A stretch of 64,000 bases of DNA from an uncultured Candidatus Pelagibacter sp. (lineage in GTDB: Bacteria; Pseudomonadota; Alphaproteobacteria; Pelagibacterales; Pelagibacteraceae). A program made the translations under genes and the position numbers. Shown one piece after another: positions 9,119 to 18,388 of the stretch (position 1 is its first letter; each line of letters starts with the position of its first letter). A model generated the notes under the pieces. It did not search any database. It worked only from the letters and a program-made list of their open reading frames with translations, and was not told the DNA's origin. The stretch is from NCBI GenBank assembly GCA_905616455.1, contig CAJQSW010000009.1:94529-158528 (forward strand), in the 5' to 3' direction.

Positions 9119-9403
9119 ATGACTACAGACATTATTATACATGATGAAAAAGATAACGTGGGAGTAGTTGTTGTTGATAAAATTATTCCAAAACAAGATT
9201 GTGCTTGCTGGATTATGGAAAATGATAAAACAGTACAAATTCAATCAGTAGATGAAATTCAATTAGGACATAAAATTGCAATGATTGACCTTAATGAGGG
9301 TGATACTATTTTAAAATATGGTCATGACATTGGAAAAGTAGTTAAATCAATTAAAAAAGGTGAACATGTTCATGTTCATAATGTAAAAACTAAGAAGTGG
9401 TAA
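9119..9403 (+). CDS. suyA: sulfolactate sulfo-lyase small subunit (SAF domain)
   Basis: The 94-residue protein is a stand-alone SAF domain, as in the small subunit of altronate dehydratase and (2R)-sulfolactate sulfo-lyase. Visible family features are [30 protein letters not shown] and [18 protein letters not shown]. SuyAB cleaves 3-sulfolactate to pyruvate and sulfite. I prefer SuyA over an altronate or galactarate dehydratase piece because the gene sits back to back with xsc and beside sulfur transporters. The large subunit follows at once, with its start region overlapping or touching this stop. Confidence 0.82.
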   Translation: MTTDIIIHDEKDNVGVVVVDKIIPKQDCACWIMENDKTVQIQSVDEIQLGHKIAMIDLNEGDTILKYGHDIGKVVKSIKKGEHVHVHNVKTKKW

Positions 9404-9408
9404 AAAAT

Positions 9409-10575
9409 ATGGAAATTCCAAAAAGTTTTTTAGGTTATAAAAGAGAAAATGGCAGAGTTGGTACTAGAAATCATGTAATTATCTTGCCTGTAGATGATAT
9501 TTCAAATGCATGTGCTGAAGCAGTTGCAAATAATATTAAAGGTACAATGGCTCTTCCACACTCATACGGAAGACTTCAATTTGGTGCTGACTTAGATTTA
9601 CATTTTAGAACAATGATTGGGACAGGAAAAAACCCAAACGTTGCTGCTGTAATCGTAATTGGAATTGAACCTAAATGGACAAAAAGAATTGTTGATGAGA
9701 TAGCTAAAACTGGAAAACCTGTTGAAGGTTTTCACATTGAAAGAACTGGTGACATTGGAACTATCATGAAGGCTTCTAAGAAAGCACAAGAATTTGCTAT
9801 GTGGGCCTCTGAAAAACAAAGAGAAGAGTGTCCTTTAAGTGATTTGTGGATTTCAGTCAAATGTGGTGAATCAGATACAACATCGGGTCTTGCTGCTAAC
9901 CCAACTGTTGGAAATTTAATGGATAAATTAGAACCATTAGGAGTTCATTTATGTTTTGGTGAAACATCTGAGTTAACTGGTGCTGAAAAGGTTTGTGCAA
10001 CAAGAGGTGCAACGCCTGAAGCTTCAGAAAAATTCATGAAAACATGGAGCGATTATAATGATTTCATTTTAAAAGAAGCAACAGATGATCTTTCGGATAG
10101 TCAACCAACAGCTGGTAATATTGCTGGTGGTCTTACAACTATTGAAGAAAAAGCTTTTGGGAATTTCCAAAAAATTGGATCTTGTAAATTTATAGATGTA
10201 TTGGGTCCAGGAGAAGAGCCAACTAAAGGAAAAGGTTTGTACTTTATGGATACTTCATCTGCAGCAGCTGAGTGTATTACTCTTCAAGCAGCAGCTGGTT
10301 TTAATATTCACTTATTCCCAACAGGCCAAGGTAATATCGTAGGTAATCCTATTGAACCAGTAGTAAAATTGACTGCAAACCCTCTGACTGTAAAAGGTAT
10401 GGGTGAGCATATTGATTGTGATGTATCAAAGATCTTATCACGAGAGATGACTATGTCAGAAGCTGGTGATGAATTAATTAAGTCAATGATTAGAGTTGCT
10501 AACGGTAGATTAACTTGTGCTGAAGCTTTAGGTCATAAAGAATTTGTTATGACTAAGCTTTACAGAAGTGCTTAA
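9409..10575 (+). CDS. suyB: sulfolactate sulfo-lyase large subunit
   Basis: This protein belongs to the UxaA/GarD lyase superfamily. The N-terminus [21 protein letters not shown] is diagnostic, followed by [21 protein letters not shown] and [22 protein letters not shown]. With SuyA it would split sulfolactate into pyruvate and sulfite in the cytosol. I chose the ATG at 9409 (388 residues) because family proteins begin close to the FLGY motif. A GTG at 9397 in the same frame would overlap suyA by 7 bases. The sulfur context supports SuyB; altronate dehydratase is the alternative, but no hexuronate genes are nearby. Confidence 0.82.
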   Translation: MEIPKSFLGYKRENGRVGTRNHVIILPVDDISNACAEAVANNIKGTMALPHSYGRLQFGADLDLHFRTMIGTGKNPNVAAVIVIGIEPKWTKRIVDEIAKTGKPVEGFHIERTGDIGTIMKASKKAQEFAMWASEKQREECPLSDLWISVKCGESDTTSGLAANPTVGNLMDKLEPLGVHLCFGETSELTGAEKVCATRGATPEASEKFMKTWSDYNDFILKEATDDLSDSQPTAGNIAGGLTTIEEKAFGNFQKIGSCKFIDVLGPGEEPTKGKGLYFMDTSSAAAECITLQAAAGFNIHLFPTGQGNIVGNPIEPVVKLTANPLTVKGMGEHIDCDVSKILSREMTMSEAGDELIKSMIRVANGRLTCAEALGHKEFVMTKLYRSA

Positions 10576-10601
10576 TTTTAAGGGTCTTTTACTTTTTACA
10601 T

Positions 10602-11681
10602 ATGAAATATCAAAAAATTATTAATATTTTTCCAGGTGTAATGCTTGCTTTAGTATTTTGTTTTTTTTCACAAGGAATAAATAATGTGATTGGTATCGAG
10701 TTATTTGGAACTCCTAAAAGTCCCGTATCAACAGTCATGATTGCAATATTACTTGGAATTATTATGGGAAATGCATTTACACCAAGAGCAGGAATGATGG
10801 TTGGTTTAGATTTCACCCAAAAATATATTTTGAAACTAGGAATAATTTTTTTAGGAATAAGATTAAGTTTTGGTGAGTTTCTTAAATTTGGAACAGTTGC
10901 TATTCCTTTAATTATTGTATGTATTTTAAGTGTTCTTGTTCTTATTAAATTATTGATAAAGAAAGTACCAATCTCATCAAAAATGTCTTATCTTATAGCC
11001 ATAGGGACAAGTGTTTGTGGTGCAACAGCGATAGTAGCAATGGCACCCATTATAGAGGCAAAAAAAACTGAGGTTGCTTACGCAATAGCAAATATTACAT
11101 TATTTGGTGTTATAGCAATGCTTATTTATCCACATTTTGCTGAATGGTATTTTTATGGTGAACCTATAATGGCAGGTTTATTTTTGGGGACTGCCATTCA
11201 TGAAACTTCTCAAGTAGCAGCAGCTGGATTAATTTATGACCAACAATTTAATAGCCCTGAAACTCTAAATGTAGCTACAGTTACAAAATTAATAAGAAAT
11301 ACATTTTTAGTAATCATGGTACCATTATTTGGTTTTTTATATAATAGAGGTAAAGTTAAGGATAAAAAATACTCAATATTTAGTATTTTCCCATACTTTG
11401 TGCTTGGTTTCATTGGAATGATTATTGTAAGAAATATTGGAGATCAAATATTTACAGTAGAAGGCGGTAACTATGAATTTTGGAAAACTTTAATTAGCTA
11501 CATTAAAAGCCTAGCTACTGTCTTCCTTACCATGGCTATGGCTGCTGTTGGTATATCTATTAATTTAAGCGAATTAAAATCTATGGGTTATAAACCATTT
11601 CTTGTAGGATTAATTGCTGCTGTAACAGTAGGTGTAGTTAGCATTGTAAGTCTTGAGACTTTTCTTAAAATTTTTTTATAA
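10602..11681 (+). CDS. YeiH-family (UPF0324) putative sulfate exporter
   Basis: The 359-residue polytopic inner-membrane protein has about ten hydrophobic helices and the family signature IAIGTSVCGATAIVAMAPII near residue 130, plus the GTAIHETSQVAAAG motif near 200. YeiH/UPF0324 proteins are annotated as putative sulfate exporters. Several occur beside taurine or sulfoacetate degradation genes, where they are thought to remove sulfur oxyanions. It lies 26 bases after suyB on the same strand, so it is probably cotranscribed. Transport of sulfite or sulfate released by Xsc and SuyAB is an inference from context. Confidence 0.8.
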   Translation: MKYQKIINIFPGVMLALVFCFFSQGINNVIGIELFGTPKSPVSTVMIAILLGIIMGNAFTPRAGMMVGLDFTQKYILKLGIIFLGIRLSFGEFLKFGTVAIPLIIVCILSVLVLIKLLIKKVPISSKMSYLIAIGTSVCGATAIVAMAPIIEAKKTEVAYAIANITLFGVIAMLIYPHFAEWYFYGEPIMAGLFLGTAIHETSQVAAAGLIYDQQFNSPETLNVATVTKLIRNTFLVIMVPLFGFLYNRGKVKDKKYSIFSIFPYFVLGFIGMIIVRNIGDQIFTVEGGNYEFWKTLISYIKSLATVFLTMAMAAVGISINLSELKSMGYKPFLVGLIAAVTVGVVSIVSLETFLKIFL

Positions 11682-11682
11682 T

Positions 11683-12765
11683 CTATTTAACTTTTAACGC
11701 GTATTTTTTTCTTAAATTTGAAAAAAACTTTCTGATAAATGCGGCCGCAACTCCAAGAATAATTGCAAATAAAATTGAGAATACACTATAGAAAATTGGC
11801 ATATCGATAGATAGTTTTTTAATGAACATGGATAATGGATTTAAATCATTAACATCAATATTGTTAATGTTATTTATTGCAGGCTCTGCAAAAAAAGTAT
11901 CATAAGCAATAGCTATACCAACTAACAACAATAAAATTGCAAGAAGAGTTTTTAGGCCAGTGCTATCAACTGACTCTCCCAGTTTCTGACCAACTTGGAC
12001 ACCTATAATTGAACCAGTAACTAACATAAAAACTAAAATTAAATCAATAGATCCATAATTAAAAGCATGGAGAAAAGTTACAATCACACTTATAAAAATA
12101 GTTACAAACAAAGATGTTCCAGGAATTAATCTTGTAGGCATTCCAATTATATAAATCATTGCAGGGACTAAAATGAATGCCCCACCTATACCCATTATTG
12201 CTGCAATGAAACCAACTAACAAACCAATAATGATTGGGGTAAATGCACTTTCGTATAGTTTGGATTTTTGAAAACGCATTCTTAATGGAAGGCCATGTAT
12301 CCAATAATGAACGTGTAATTTTTTTTTAATTAAAATTTTTTTTCTAGCTTTATCAATCTCACCCAATCCTTCAACCAACATTGCAGTACCAATAATTGCT
12401 AAGATGTACATATATGCTAGAGAAATAACGATATCAATTTTTCCAATACCTTTAAAATAAGTAAAAGTCCAAATTCCAAGAAGTGTTCCAAAAACACCTC
12501 CTACTACTATCATTAGGCCCATTTTATAATCTAGGGTTTTTTTTAAATAATGTGTGGTCGAACCTGAGACTGAAGTTGCAAGAATGTTATTTGCCTCATT
12601 AGCAACCGCATAAGTTGGGGGTACACCTAAAAAGATTAAAAAAGGTGTCATTAAAAAACCACCTCCTACTCCGAAAAGACCAGAGAGAATTCCAACAATT
12701 CCACTTAATGAAATAATCGCTACTATGTTTACTGAGACCTCTGCAATTGGAAGAAAAACTTCCAT
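11683..12765 (-). CDS. TauE/SafE-family sulfite/organosulfonate exporter
   Basis: This 360-residue protein is made of two repeated halves of the TauE/SafE fold. Both carry glycine-rich repeats: GILSGLFGVGGGFLMTPFLIFLG near residue 25 and GFIAAIMGIGGAFILVPAMIY near 185. About eight to nine membrane helices are visible, including a C-terminal helix after an insert rich in Asn. Family members export sulfite, sulfoacetate or 3-sulfolactate, or take up related anions. It ends two bases from the convergent YeiH-type gene. It lies downstream of aprMBA on the same strand, so it may be the last gene of that transcript. Confidence 0.85.
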   Translation of the reverse strand: MEVFLPIAEVSVNIVAIISLSGIVGILSGLFGVGGGFLMTPFLIFLGVPPTYAVANEANNILATSVSGSTTHYLKKTLDYKMGLMIVVGGVFGTLLGIWTFTYFKGIGKIDIVISLAYMYILAIIGTAMLVEGLGEIDKARKKILIKKKLHVHYWIHGLPLRMRFQKSKLYESAFTPIIIGLLVGFIAAIMGIGGAFILVPAMIYIIGMPTRLIPGTSLFVTIFISVIVTFLHAFNYGSIDLILVFMLVTGSIIGVQVGQKLGESVDSTGLKTLLAILLLLVGIAIAYDTFFAEPAINNINNIDVNDLNPLSMFIKKLSIDMPIFYSVFSILFAIILGVAAAFIRKFFSNLRKKYALKVK

Positions 12766-12870
12766 AAAATTTTAACCTTTACTCTTAATAAATTTGATAT
12801 TATCTAATTATTCCTCAAAATTATTATTGTCAATAAATAGATTCAGGTAAAAGTGATTAATTGATCTTAA

Positions 12871-12993
12871 TTAAAAAGTTATGAATGTGCCTACTATTAG
12901 GATGCCCCAATAAGCAGTTAATCCAAAAAATATTCCTGTTTTTAGCTTGTTTTTTAAAATTTGATTTGGAATATTTTTTATTAAACTTGGCAT
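12871..12993 (-). CDS. 40-residue single-TM peptide between apr genes and the TauE-type gene
   Basis: An ATG at 12993 opens a 40-codon frame. It has a basic, amphipathic N-terminus (MPSLIKNIPNQILKNKLKTG) and one hydrophobic helix GIFFGLTAYWGILIVGTF, then ends with TAA at 12871. It is on the same strand as aprMBA and the TauE-type gene and sits in an otherwise empty 300-base interval. The composition suits a small inner-membrane protein that could accompany AprM or the exporter. I do not recognise a family. Conservation beside aprMBA in other SAR11 genomes would decide whether it is a gene. Confidence 0.5.
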   Translation of the reverse strand: MPSLIKNIPNQILKNKLKTGIFFGLTAYWGILIVGTFITF

Positions 12994-13065
12994 TTGAAAT
13001 ATTAATTAACACTAGGTTAATATTTGTCAAATAATAATTTAATTATAAATAATTATTTTAATGCC

Positions 13066-13416
13066 CTAATAGATGGTTGCTCCAAAGACTTTAATATCTT
13101 CGCCCTCAACACCAAGCACTAACCTTCCAAGAAATTCTCCCTCAATTTCTTTGCTCTTTTGTTTGAATAATACAGTGATGTTCAAGCCTCTTCTAAGACA
13201 TCCAAATGCCTCATAATCCTCCGCTAAACTTGTTAATAACTTATTGTTAGCCCACTGCTTTCCAAGCTCAACTTCGTTAGCCCCAAATAACATTTGTGTT
13301 CCAAAGTCTTTGGTAAAACCACCATAATCTTTCATATTTGAGGTTTTAACAAGATTATCCCAAATAGGTCTAGCAATTGCTATAATCTCATCATCAGATT
13401 TATTTAGAAGGTTCAT
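13066..13416 (-). CDS. conserved-looking small protein encoded directly after aprA
   Basis: This 116-residue soluble protein starts 18 bases after the aprA stop and is therefore almost certainly cotranscribed with aprMBA. It has no signal peptide or membrane helix. A hydrophobic C-terminal beta-rich part (LNITVLFKQKSKEIEGEFLGRLVLGVEGEDIKVFGATIY) follows a helical N-terminal half. I do not recognise a family. The position suggests a role in assembly, regulation or accessory electron transfer of the APS reductase system, but there are no Cys pairs for an iron-sulfur cluster and no nucleotide-binding motif visible. Confidence 0.78.
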   Translation of the reverse strand: MNLLNKSDDEIIAIARPIWDNLVKTSNMKDYGGFTKDFGTQMLFGANEVELGKQWANNKLLTSLAEDYEAFGCLRRGLNITVLFKQKSKEIEGEFLGRLVLGVEGEDIKVFGATIY

Positions 13417-13434
13417 AATTTAATTTTAACTGCT

Positions 13435-15294
13435 TTATGAAGCTTTTCTCTTCTCATTCGCGTCTACTATATGATAAACGGGTACTTTCTCTAGAGAGAA
13501 TTTACCAGTTTTTGGATCACGTCTTGAAACTGTTAAGCAGTGCCAATTATCATCATCCAATTTCATATGATCACCCCTGTAGTAATAACCAGGCCAACGA
13601 GTTTCCTCACGAAACATGGTGTGTTCTGTTACACACTGAGAGGTTAAAGCTCTGTGCTTTAATTCCCAAGCCCTCATAAGTTGGTGTAAGTCTTCAGCTC
13701 CAACTTTTTCTAAATCTTCCTCTAACCAGGCCAAAAGTTCCAAACCTCTTTTAAGCATATTACCATTAGTCATGTAGTTAGTGGCAATTCCACCAACATA
13801 TTCATCCATAATTCTTTGTAGACGTTGAAGTCCTTGAATAGGAGAAATATAACTGGGCGAAACAGTTCCACCAGTAATCTCATTTTGAGCTACTTGGTAT
13901 GTTTCAAGGGGTTTAAATATAGCCTCTTTAAAATTCTCACATTGCTTATCTGTAATTTTTATTCCTTCTGCCTTTTTATCATTGATATATTTAACTGCAG
14001 CTTTTGCAGCTAAACGACCTTCAGTAAATGATCCAGATGAAAACTTATGAGCACTCCCACCTACAGTATCACCCGCACCAAAGAGTCCATCAATAGTTAA
14101 CATTCTATTATAGCCCCAGAAATATTCTGGTGGAGATAAATCTTCAGGACCACTAACCCAGGCCCCAGAACATGTTGCATGAGAGCCCATAACATATGGC
14201 TCAGATGTAGTTAATTCAGGATTTGTATATTTAGGATCAATATTTTGAGAAGCCCAAACAACAGCTTGTCCAACAGTCATACCTAAAAAATTTTCCCAAC
14301 CAACCGTTTCCAAATGTGGATCTTGAAAGGCTTCAGTAGTGACCATGTGAATTGGTCCACCACCTGCAATAGTTTCTTGAATGAATGCATGATTTCTCAA
14401 ACAAGTAGGAGTTGGGTGATGATCAATGTATTCACCAACTAACTCTTTAGTTTGATCATACCATTTCTTCTCATAATTTTCACCGTTAGCATTTTGAGTA
14501 TATGTTTTAAGGTGTAAGAAGTAAGCTCCAACAGGACCATAACCATCTTTAAATCTACATAACACAATTCTGTTTTCCATTTGTGTCATCTTAGCACCAA
14601 CAGCAATAGGTAGTGCATAAGCAGAACCATTACTCCAAGGCGCATACCAAGTTCTTCCCATTCCCTCACCAACAGCTCTTGGTTTAAAAATATGAGATGC
14701 TCCACCTGCAGCAACAATTACTGTTTTTGCTCTAAATACATGGTAGTCCCCAGTCCTCATATTAAAACCAACTGCTCCACCTACTCTATTTTCTTGAGCT
14801 TCATCCATTAAAAGATGAGTAATCATTATTCTATTATAAATTTTGTCAGCTGATTTCTTCGCAGCTTCTGCAACGATTGGCTTATAACTTTCTCCATGAA
14901 TCATAATCTGCCATTTACCTTCTCTAAGGTAACGACCAGTTTTTTCATTTTTCATCATTGGTAAGCCCCATTCATCAAACATATGAACTGTTGAATCAAC
15001 GTGACGAGCCATGTCATAACCTAAATCTTCTCTAACCATTCCCATTAGATCATTACGAGCGTATCTTACATGATCTTCTGGCTGATTTTCACCCCATTGC
15101 ATACCCATGTAACAGTTAATTGCGTATAGACCTTGAGCAACAGCTCCACTTCTGTCTATATTAGCTTTCTCAACACAAATGATTTTCATGTCTCTCCCCC
15201 AGTGCCTAGCCTCAAAAGTAGCACCAGTTCCAGCCATTCCACCACCAACAACTAGAACATCACAATCTTCGTAATGTGTTTTATGTTTAGCCAT
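13435..15294 (-). CDS. aprA: adenylylsulfate reductase alpha subunit
   Basis: AprA is the FAD subunit of APS reductase. Here it probably runs in the oxidative direction, sulfite plus AMP to APS. The 619-residue length fits. The FAD-binding motif is VLVVGGGMAGTGATFEA near residue 14, followed by EKANIDRSGAVAQGLYAINCYMG. Further AprA blocks are GRTWYAPWSNGSAYALPIAVGAKMTQMENR and LFGAGDTVGGSAHKFSSGSFTEGRLAAKAA. The gene overlaps the aprB stop by one base and ends the aprM-aprB-aprA order seen in lineages without QmoABC. Sulfite from Xsc and SuyAB, encoded about 5 kb away, is a plausible substrate source. Confidence 0.97.
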   Translation of the reverse strand: MAKHKTHYEDCDVLVVGGGMAGTGATFEARHWGRDMKIICVEKANIDRSGAVAQGLYAINCYMGMQWGENQPEDHVRYARNDLMGMVREDLGYDMARHVDSTVHMFDEWGLPMMKNEKTGRYLREGKWQIMIHGESYKPIVAEAAKKSADKIYNRIMITHLLMDEAQENRVGGAVGFNMRTGDYHVFRAKTVIVAAGGASHIFKPRAVGEGMGRTWYAPWSNGSAYALPIAVGAKMTQMENRIVLCRFKDGYGPVGAYFLHLKTYTQNANGENYEKKWYDQTKELVGEYIDHHPTPTCLRNHAFIQETIAGGGPIHMVTTEAFQDPHLETVGWENFLGMTVGQAVVWASQNIDPKYTNPELTTSEPYVMGSHATCSGAWVSGPEDLSPPEYFWGYNRMLTIDGLFGAGDTVGGSAHKFSSGSFTEGRLAAKAAVKYINDKKAEGIKITDKQCENFKEAIFKPLETYQVAQNEITGGTVSPSYISPIQGLQRLQRIMDEYVGGIATNYMTNGNMLKRGLELLAWLEEDLEKVGAEDLHQLMRAWELKHRALTSQCVTEHTMFREETRWPGYYYRGDHMKLDDDNWHCLTVSRRDPKTGKFSLEKVPVYHIVDANEKRKAS

Positions 15295-15764
15295 TAGTAG
15301 TAAACTCCTTTTTTAAATGTATCTTTTGGTACAGATGGCAACTTACCATCAATATTTAAACCGTTAGGTTCAGTATAAAGCATTTGAGAGTTAATCTCAC
15401 CTTCATCAAGCTTTTCACCTTCAGCTAATTTTGGAATAAATTTACCCCATGGTTTTGTTGTAATTGGGGAAACAAAATCTTTAGTTGTTCCATTTCTAAA
15501 CTTAATTTTCCAAGAGATTGTTCCTTTTTCCTCTTCACGTCTAACTCTAACACTATGACCCATAGGCGCAAAGTCTGCATAACCACGAACATCAATTGCG
15601 TGATTAGGGCAAGCTTTAACACAAGAATAACATTCCCAACAAAAATTTGGCTCTATATTTACTGCTCTTCTAATATTTTCATCTATGTGCATGATATCTG
15701 ATGGACAAATATCCACACAGTGACCACATCCATCGCATCTCGTCATATATACAAAAGTTGACAT
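15294..15764 (-). CDS. aprB: adenylylsulfate reductase beta subunit (2x[4Fe-4S])
   Basis: The 156-residue protein has two tandem 4Fe-4S motifs, with cysteines at 10, 13, 16 and 20 and at 42, 45, 48 and 52. These are followed by the AprB-type C-terminal tail that wraps around AprA. AprB passes electrons from the FAD of AprA to the membrane partner. It is encoded 19 bases after aprM and overlaps aprA by one base, so the three are one transcription unit. Confidence 0.97.
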   Translation of the reverse strand: MSTFVYMTRCDGCGHCVDICPSDIMHIDENIRRAVNIEPNFCWECYSCVKACPNHAIDVRGYADFAPMGHSVRVRREEEKGTISWKIKFRNGTTKDFVSPITTKPWGKFIPKLAEGEKLDEGEINSQMLYTEPNGLNIDGKLPSVPKDTFKKGVYY

Positions 15765-15783
15765 ATTATATTACCCTTTCAAT

Positions 15784-16578
15784 TTAATAATGTTTTGGTT
15801 GTTCTCTTTTAATTCCTAATCCAAATTGTTTTGGTGCATCCGCTAATGGAGGAAGATTATCTCTTGATCCATCTGCTTCTGCTAAGTTTTTTTGGATAGC
15901 TGCACCAGGTTTATAAATCATGTGTGCAAATTTTGACCAATAAACTCCCCCAAATAAAACAATGTTTGAGGTAATAAATAAAACTAAAAATAAATATCCT
16001 AATCCAGTTGATCCTGAAGATTGAAAATAAGACCAAGCAAGTCCAGTAGTTGCACATGCAAGGAGTGCAAGAACAAACAAGTCTGCTTTAATAATTCTGT
16101 ACCATGGGTGAGCTTCAGCTAGCACATCAACTCTTAAAAATAACCAAAACCAATATCCACCAATACAAGTCATAATTGCTCCAACATGCCAAATCATAGG
16201 CCAAATTGTTGATACAGATATTCCTGTTCCAGTATAACCAAAAACCAATACAACTGACGCAAGCCAAAATAAAATAGTTCCATACATCCCCATAACGTGA
16301 GCAATTCTTCTTTTACCAGCACCTAGTTCTGCGGTAGTTGCAATATCATGCACTACAGTTTTTAAAATAACAGATGTTTTTTCTCCAACACCAAGCTCTC
16401 TTTCAGCAGCTAATTTTGCTTTTTTTGCATTATTGAAAAAATAAGTAACATTTTTATGATGTATCATTTGAACAACTGTACCAATGACGATTAAAGCTAG
16501 CATTACTAAAATAAAACCTTGAATAACTAATGGAGAAATAGTTTCTGCTAACGCAGCGTATGGATTAATTGACATCAT
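15784..16578 (-). CDS. aprM: AprM, putative membrane anchor of APS reductase
   Basis: This 264-residue inner-membrane protein has five clear hydrophobic helices (about residues 15-38, 95-115, 127-150, 160-180 and 187-210). Conserved His residues in or near helices, such as HHKN, IWHVG and KFAHMIY, could bind haem or quinone. AprM is the family name for the membrane protein encoded upstream of aprBA in SAR11 and sulfur-oxidising proteobacteria that lack QmoABC, where it is thought to pass electrons to quinone. The gene order aprM-aprB-aprA here matches. Two ATG codons lie in tandem at the start. Confidence 0.88.
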   Translation of the reverse strand: MMSINPYAALAETISPLVIQGFILVMLALIVIGTVVQMIHHKNVTYFFNNAKKAKLAAERELGVGEKTSVILKTVVHDIATTAELGAGKRRIAHVMGMYGTILFWLASVVLVFGYTGTGISVSTIWPMIWHVGAIMTCIGGYWFWLFLRVDVLAEAHPWYRIIKADLFVLALLACATTGLAWSYFQSSGSTGLGYLFLVLFITSNIVLFGGVYWSKFAHMIYKPGAAIQKNLAEADGSRDNLPPLADAPKQFGLGIKREQPKHY

Positions 16579-16689
16579 ATTGAATATTACCCTTATATAT
16601 AGAATCTTAATTAATTTTCAGTTTTTATTATAGATGAAATAATAGATCAACCGTTATATCAGTCACAATTAATCATTTAAGAATACAAC

Positions 16690-17088
16690 TTACGCTTTAC
16701 GTTTATAATGCTGTTTTATTGGGATAACTGACCTTACACCGCCTTGTGGATTTTCTACGTCACCCTCTCTTCTTGGTATCAAGTGAATATGGCAATGTAA
16801 AACGGATTGACCAGCAATTTTTCCAGCATTTGATCCAATATTAAAGCCCTTAACAGATGGATCTTTTAATAAAATTTCTTCTTTTATTTTTTTTATAAGA
16901 TCATTACAGGCAATAACCTCATCATTAGTTAATTTAAAATAATCATTAGCATGACGCTTTGGAATAATTAAACAGTGCAACTCAGAAACTGGATAAGTAT
17001 CATAACTTGCGTAGGCTAAACTGTTTTCATCAGCTAGACCACTTTCTTTAATATTACAAAATAAACATGGGTTATTTGGATCTCTCAT
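16690..17088 (-). CDS. HIT-family (histidine triad) nucleotide-binding protein
   Basis: The 132-residue cytosolic protein has the histidine-triad motif HCHIHLIPRR near residue 98 and the N-terminal PCLFCNI segment whose cysteines often bind zinc. HIT proteins hydrolyse AMP-linked substrates such as adenosine phosphoramidates, AMP-lysine or dinucleotides. It lies 111 bases upstream of aprM and 9 bases upstream of the pabC-like gene in direction of reading, so it could share a transcript with either set. The substrate is not predictable from the sequence. Confidence 0.9.
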   Translation of the reverse strand: MRDPNNPCLFCNIKESGLADENSLAYASYDTYPVSELHCLIIPKRHANDYFKLTNDEVIACNDLIKKIKEEILLKDPSVKGFNIGSNAGKIAGQSVLHCHIHLIPRREGDVENPQGGVRSVIPIKQHYKRKA

Positions 17089-17097
17089 AATAAAATT

Positions 17098-17868
17098 CTA
17101 TCTATAAACTGAACATTTTAAAATTTCTTTTTTATAAAAATTTGAAAGTATTGTATAATATTTTAAACCTTTCCTTTTCCAATTAATTTCCTTAATAGTT
17201 TCAACAGTTGTGACTGCTTTTCCCGAACCTATAAGTAAAATTTCATCATAATTATTTAAAGAATTAACTGATATGTCTTTGTTAATAATTTTACCTAATT
17301 TTTTTTTAAAGAAATTATAAGTAACACCTTTGTAAATATTTTTTGAAGGAGAATATATTGTGTTATGTTTTATAAACAATATGTTGGAAGTTCCACTTTC
17401 TAATATATTTGTTTTATAACACAAACCGACATCTGAAGTAGTATTGTCCATCTTAGTTAAATGCTTTAATATTAATTTATATTTTAAATTTTTAAGTTCT
17501 GGATCAACTCTTTTATGATTTATTAATTTTAAATTAAATTTTAATTTAGGTGTTTTTCTTTCTCTTAAAGAAATAGAAATTATTTTTTTATTTATAGCAA
17601 CTCTAAGAAGATGATTGTAAGATTTAGTTATATCAATATTTAATTTGATTAACTTAAGAATATCTTTTTCAATATTAGTTCTATTCAATTTATAAATCTT
17701 TAATGATTTAATTAAATTTTTAATATGTTTTTTAAAAAAAAGGATCTTAATAGGTTTTCCTAAAATACGCATTGTAGTGAACACACCCTTATCCCCCCAA
17801 AGATCCTTAAAGTTAACTTCCTTGAGTGTTTTATGCTGATAGGATTTTTTTAATAAGTAAGTTACCAT
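17098..17868 (-). CDS. pabC: aminotransferase class IV, probable aminodeoxychorismate lyase
   Basis: This 256-residue PLP enzyme has fold-type IV features: GDKGVFTTMRI near residue 25, a Lys in LKYKLILKHLT as the probable Schiff-base residue and LESGTSNIL near 155. PabC turns aminodeoxychorismate into 4-aminobenzoate and pyruvate for folate. Its start lies 38 bases inside the pabA-like gene, and the order pabB-pabA-pabC on the minus strand makes PabC more likely than a branched-chain or D-amino-acid aminotransferase. The sequence is very Lys/Ile/Asn rich and divergent, so the assignment leans on context. Confidence 0.75.
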   Translation of the reverse strand: MVTYLLKKSYQHKTLKEVNFKDLWGDKGVFTTMRILGKPIKILFFKKHIKNLIKSLKIYKLNRTNIEKDILKLIKLNIDITKSYNHLLRVAINKKIISISLRERKTPKLKFNLKLINHKRVDPELKNLKYKLILKHLTKMDNTTSDVGLCYKTNILESGTSNILFIKHNTIYSPSKNIYKGVTYNFFKKKLGKIINKDISVNSLNNYDEILLIGSGKAVTTVETIKEINWKRKGLKYYTILSNFYKKEILKCSVYR

Positions 17869-18388
17869 TTTCAGTTAAAAAAGATTCTGGGTGAAATTGA
17901 AAGCCATATATTTTTTCATTATTATTTTCTATAGCCATTGCTACATTTGAAATAGCACATCTCATTGTAATTTCAAAATTTTTTGCAGCAAATGGTTCTT
18001 TCAGTTTTAGAGAGTGATATCTTCCAACATTAAATTTACGATTTTTCTGAAATAAAGAATTATCACTTGTTACTTTAATTTTAGACTGATATCCATGATA
18101 GATCTTTTTTTGCTCAATAATTTCACCTTTTTCACAATGTAAAATTTGTTGAAACCCAAGGCATATGCCAATGATTTTTTTCTTACCTTTAAATCTTTTA
18201 TAAATTCCTGAGCTAATTGGATAGTCTCTTGGGGCACCAGGACCTGGTGAAAAAACAATAACATTTGATTTATTCAACTTTTTTTCATTGATTTCATTAT
18301 AATTATCACATGTTACATCATCAAAACTTTCGAATTGGTGGACTACATTGTGGGTAAATGAGTCCTTATGATCAATAATATAAATCAT
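17831..18388 (-). CDS. pabA: glutamine amidotransferase, PabA/TrpG type
   Basis: The 185-residue class I amidotransferase has the oxyanion motif FSPGPGAP near residue 47, the nucleophile Cys in GICLGFQQ near 76 and the C-terminal FHPES with its catalytic His and Glu. It would supply ammonia to the chorismate-binding partner encoded just upstream, with a 4-base overlap. PabA and TrpG can be shared between folate and tryptophan pathways. The adjacent pabC-like gene favours 4-aminobenzoate. Confidence 0.85.
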   Translation of the reverse strand: MIYIIDHKDSFTHNVVHQFESFDDVTCDNYNEINEKKLNKSNVIVFSPGPGAPRDYPISSGIYKRFKGKKKIIGICLGFQQILHCEKGEIIEQKKIYHGYQSKIKVTSDNSLFQKNRKFNVGRYHSLKLKEPFAAKNFEITMRCAISNVAMAIENNNEKIYGFQFHPESFLTENGNLLIKKILSA

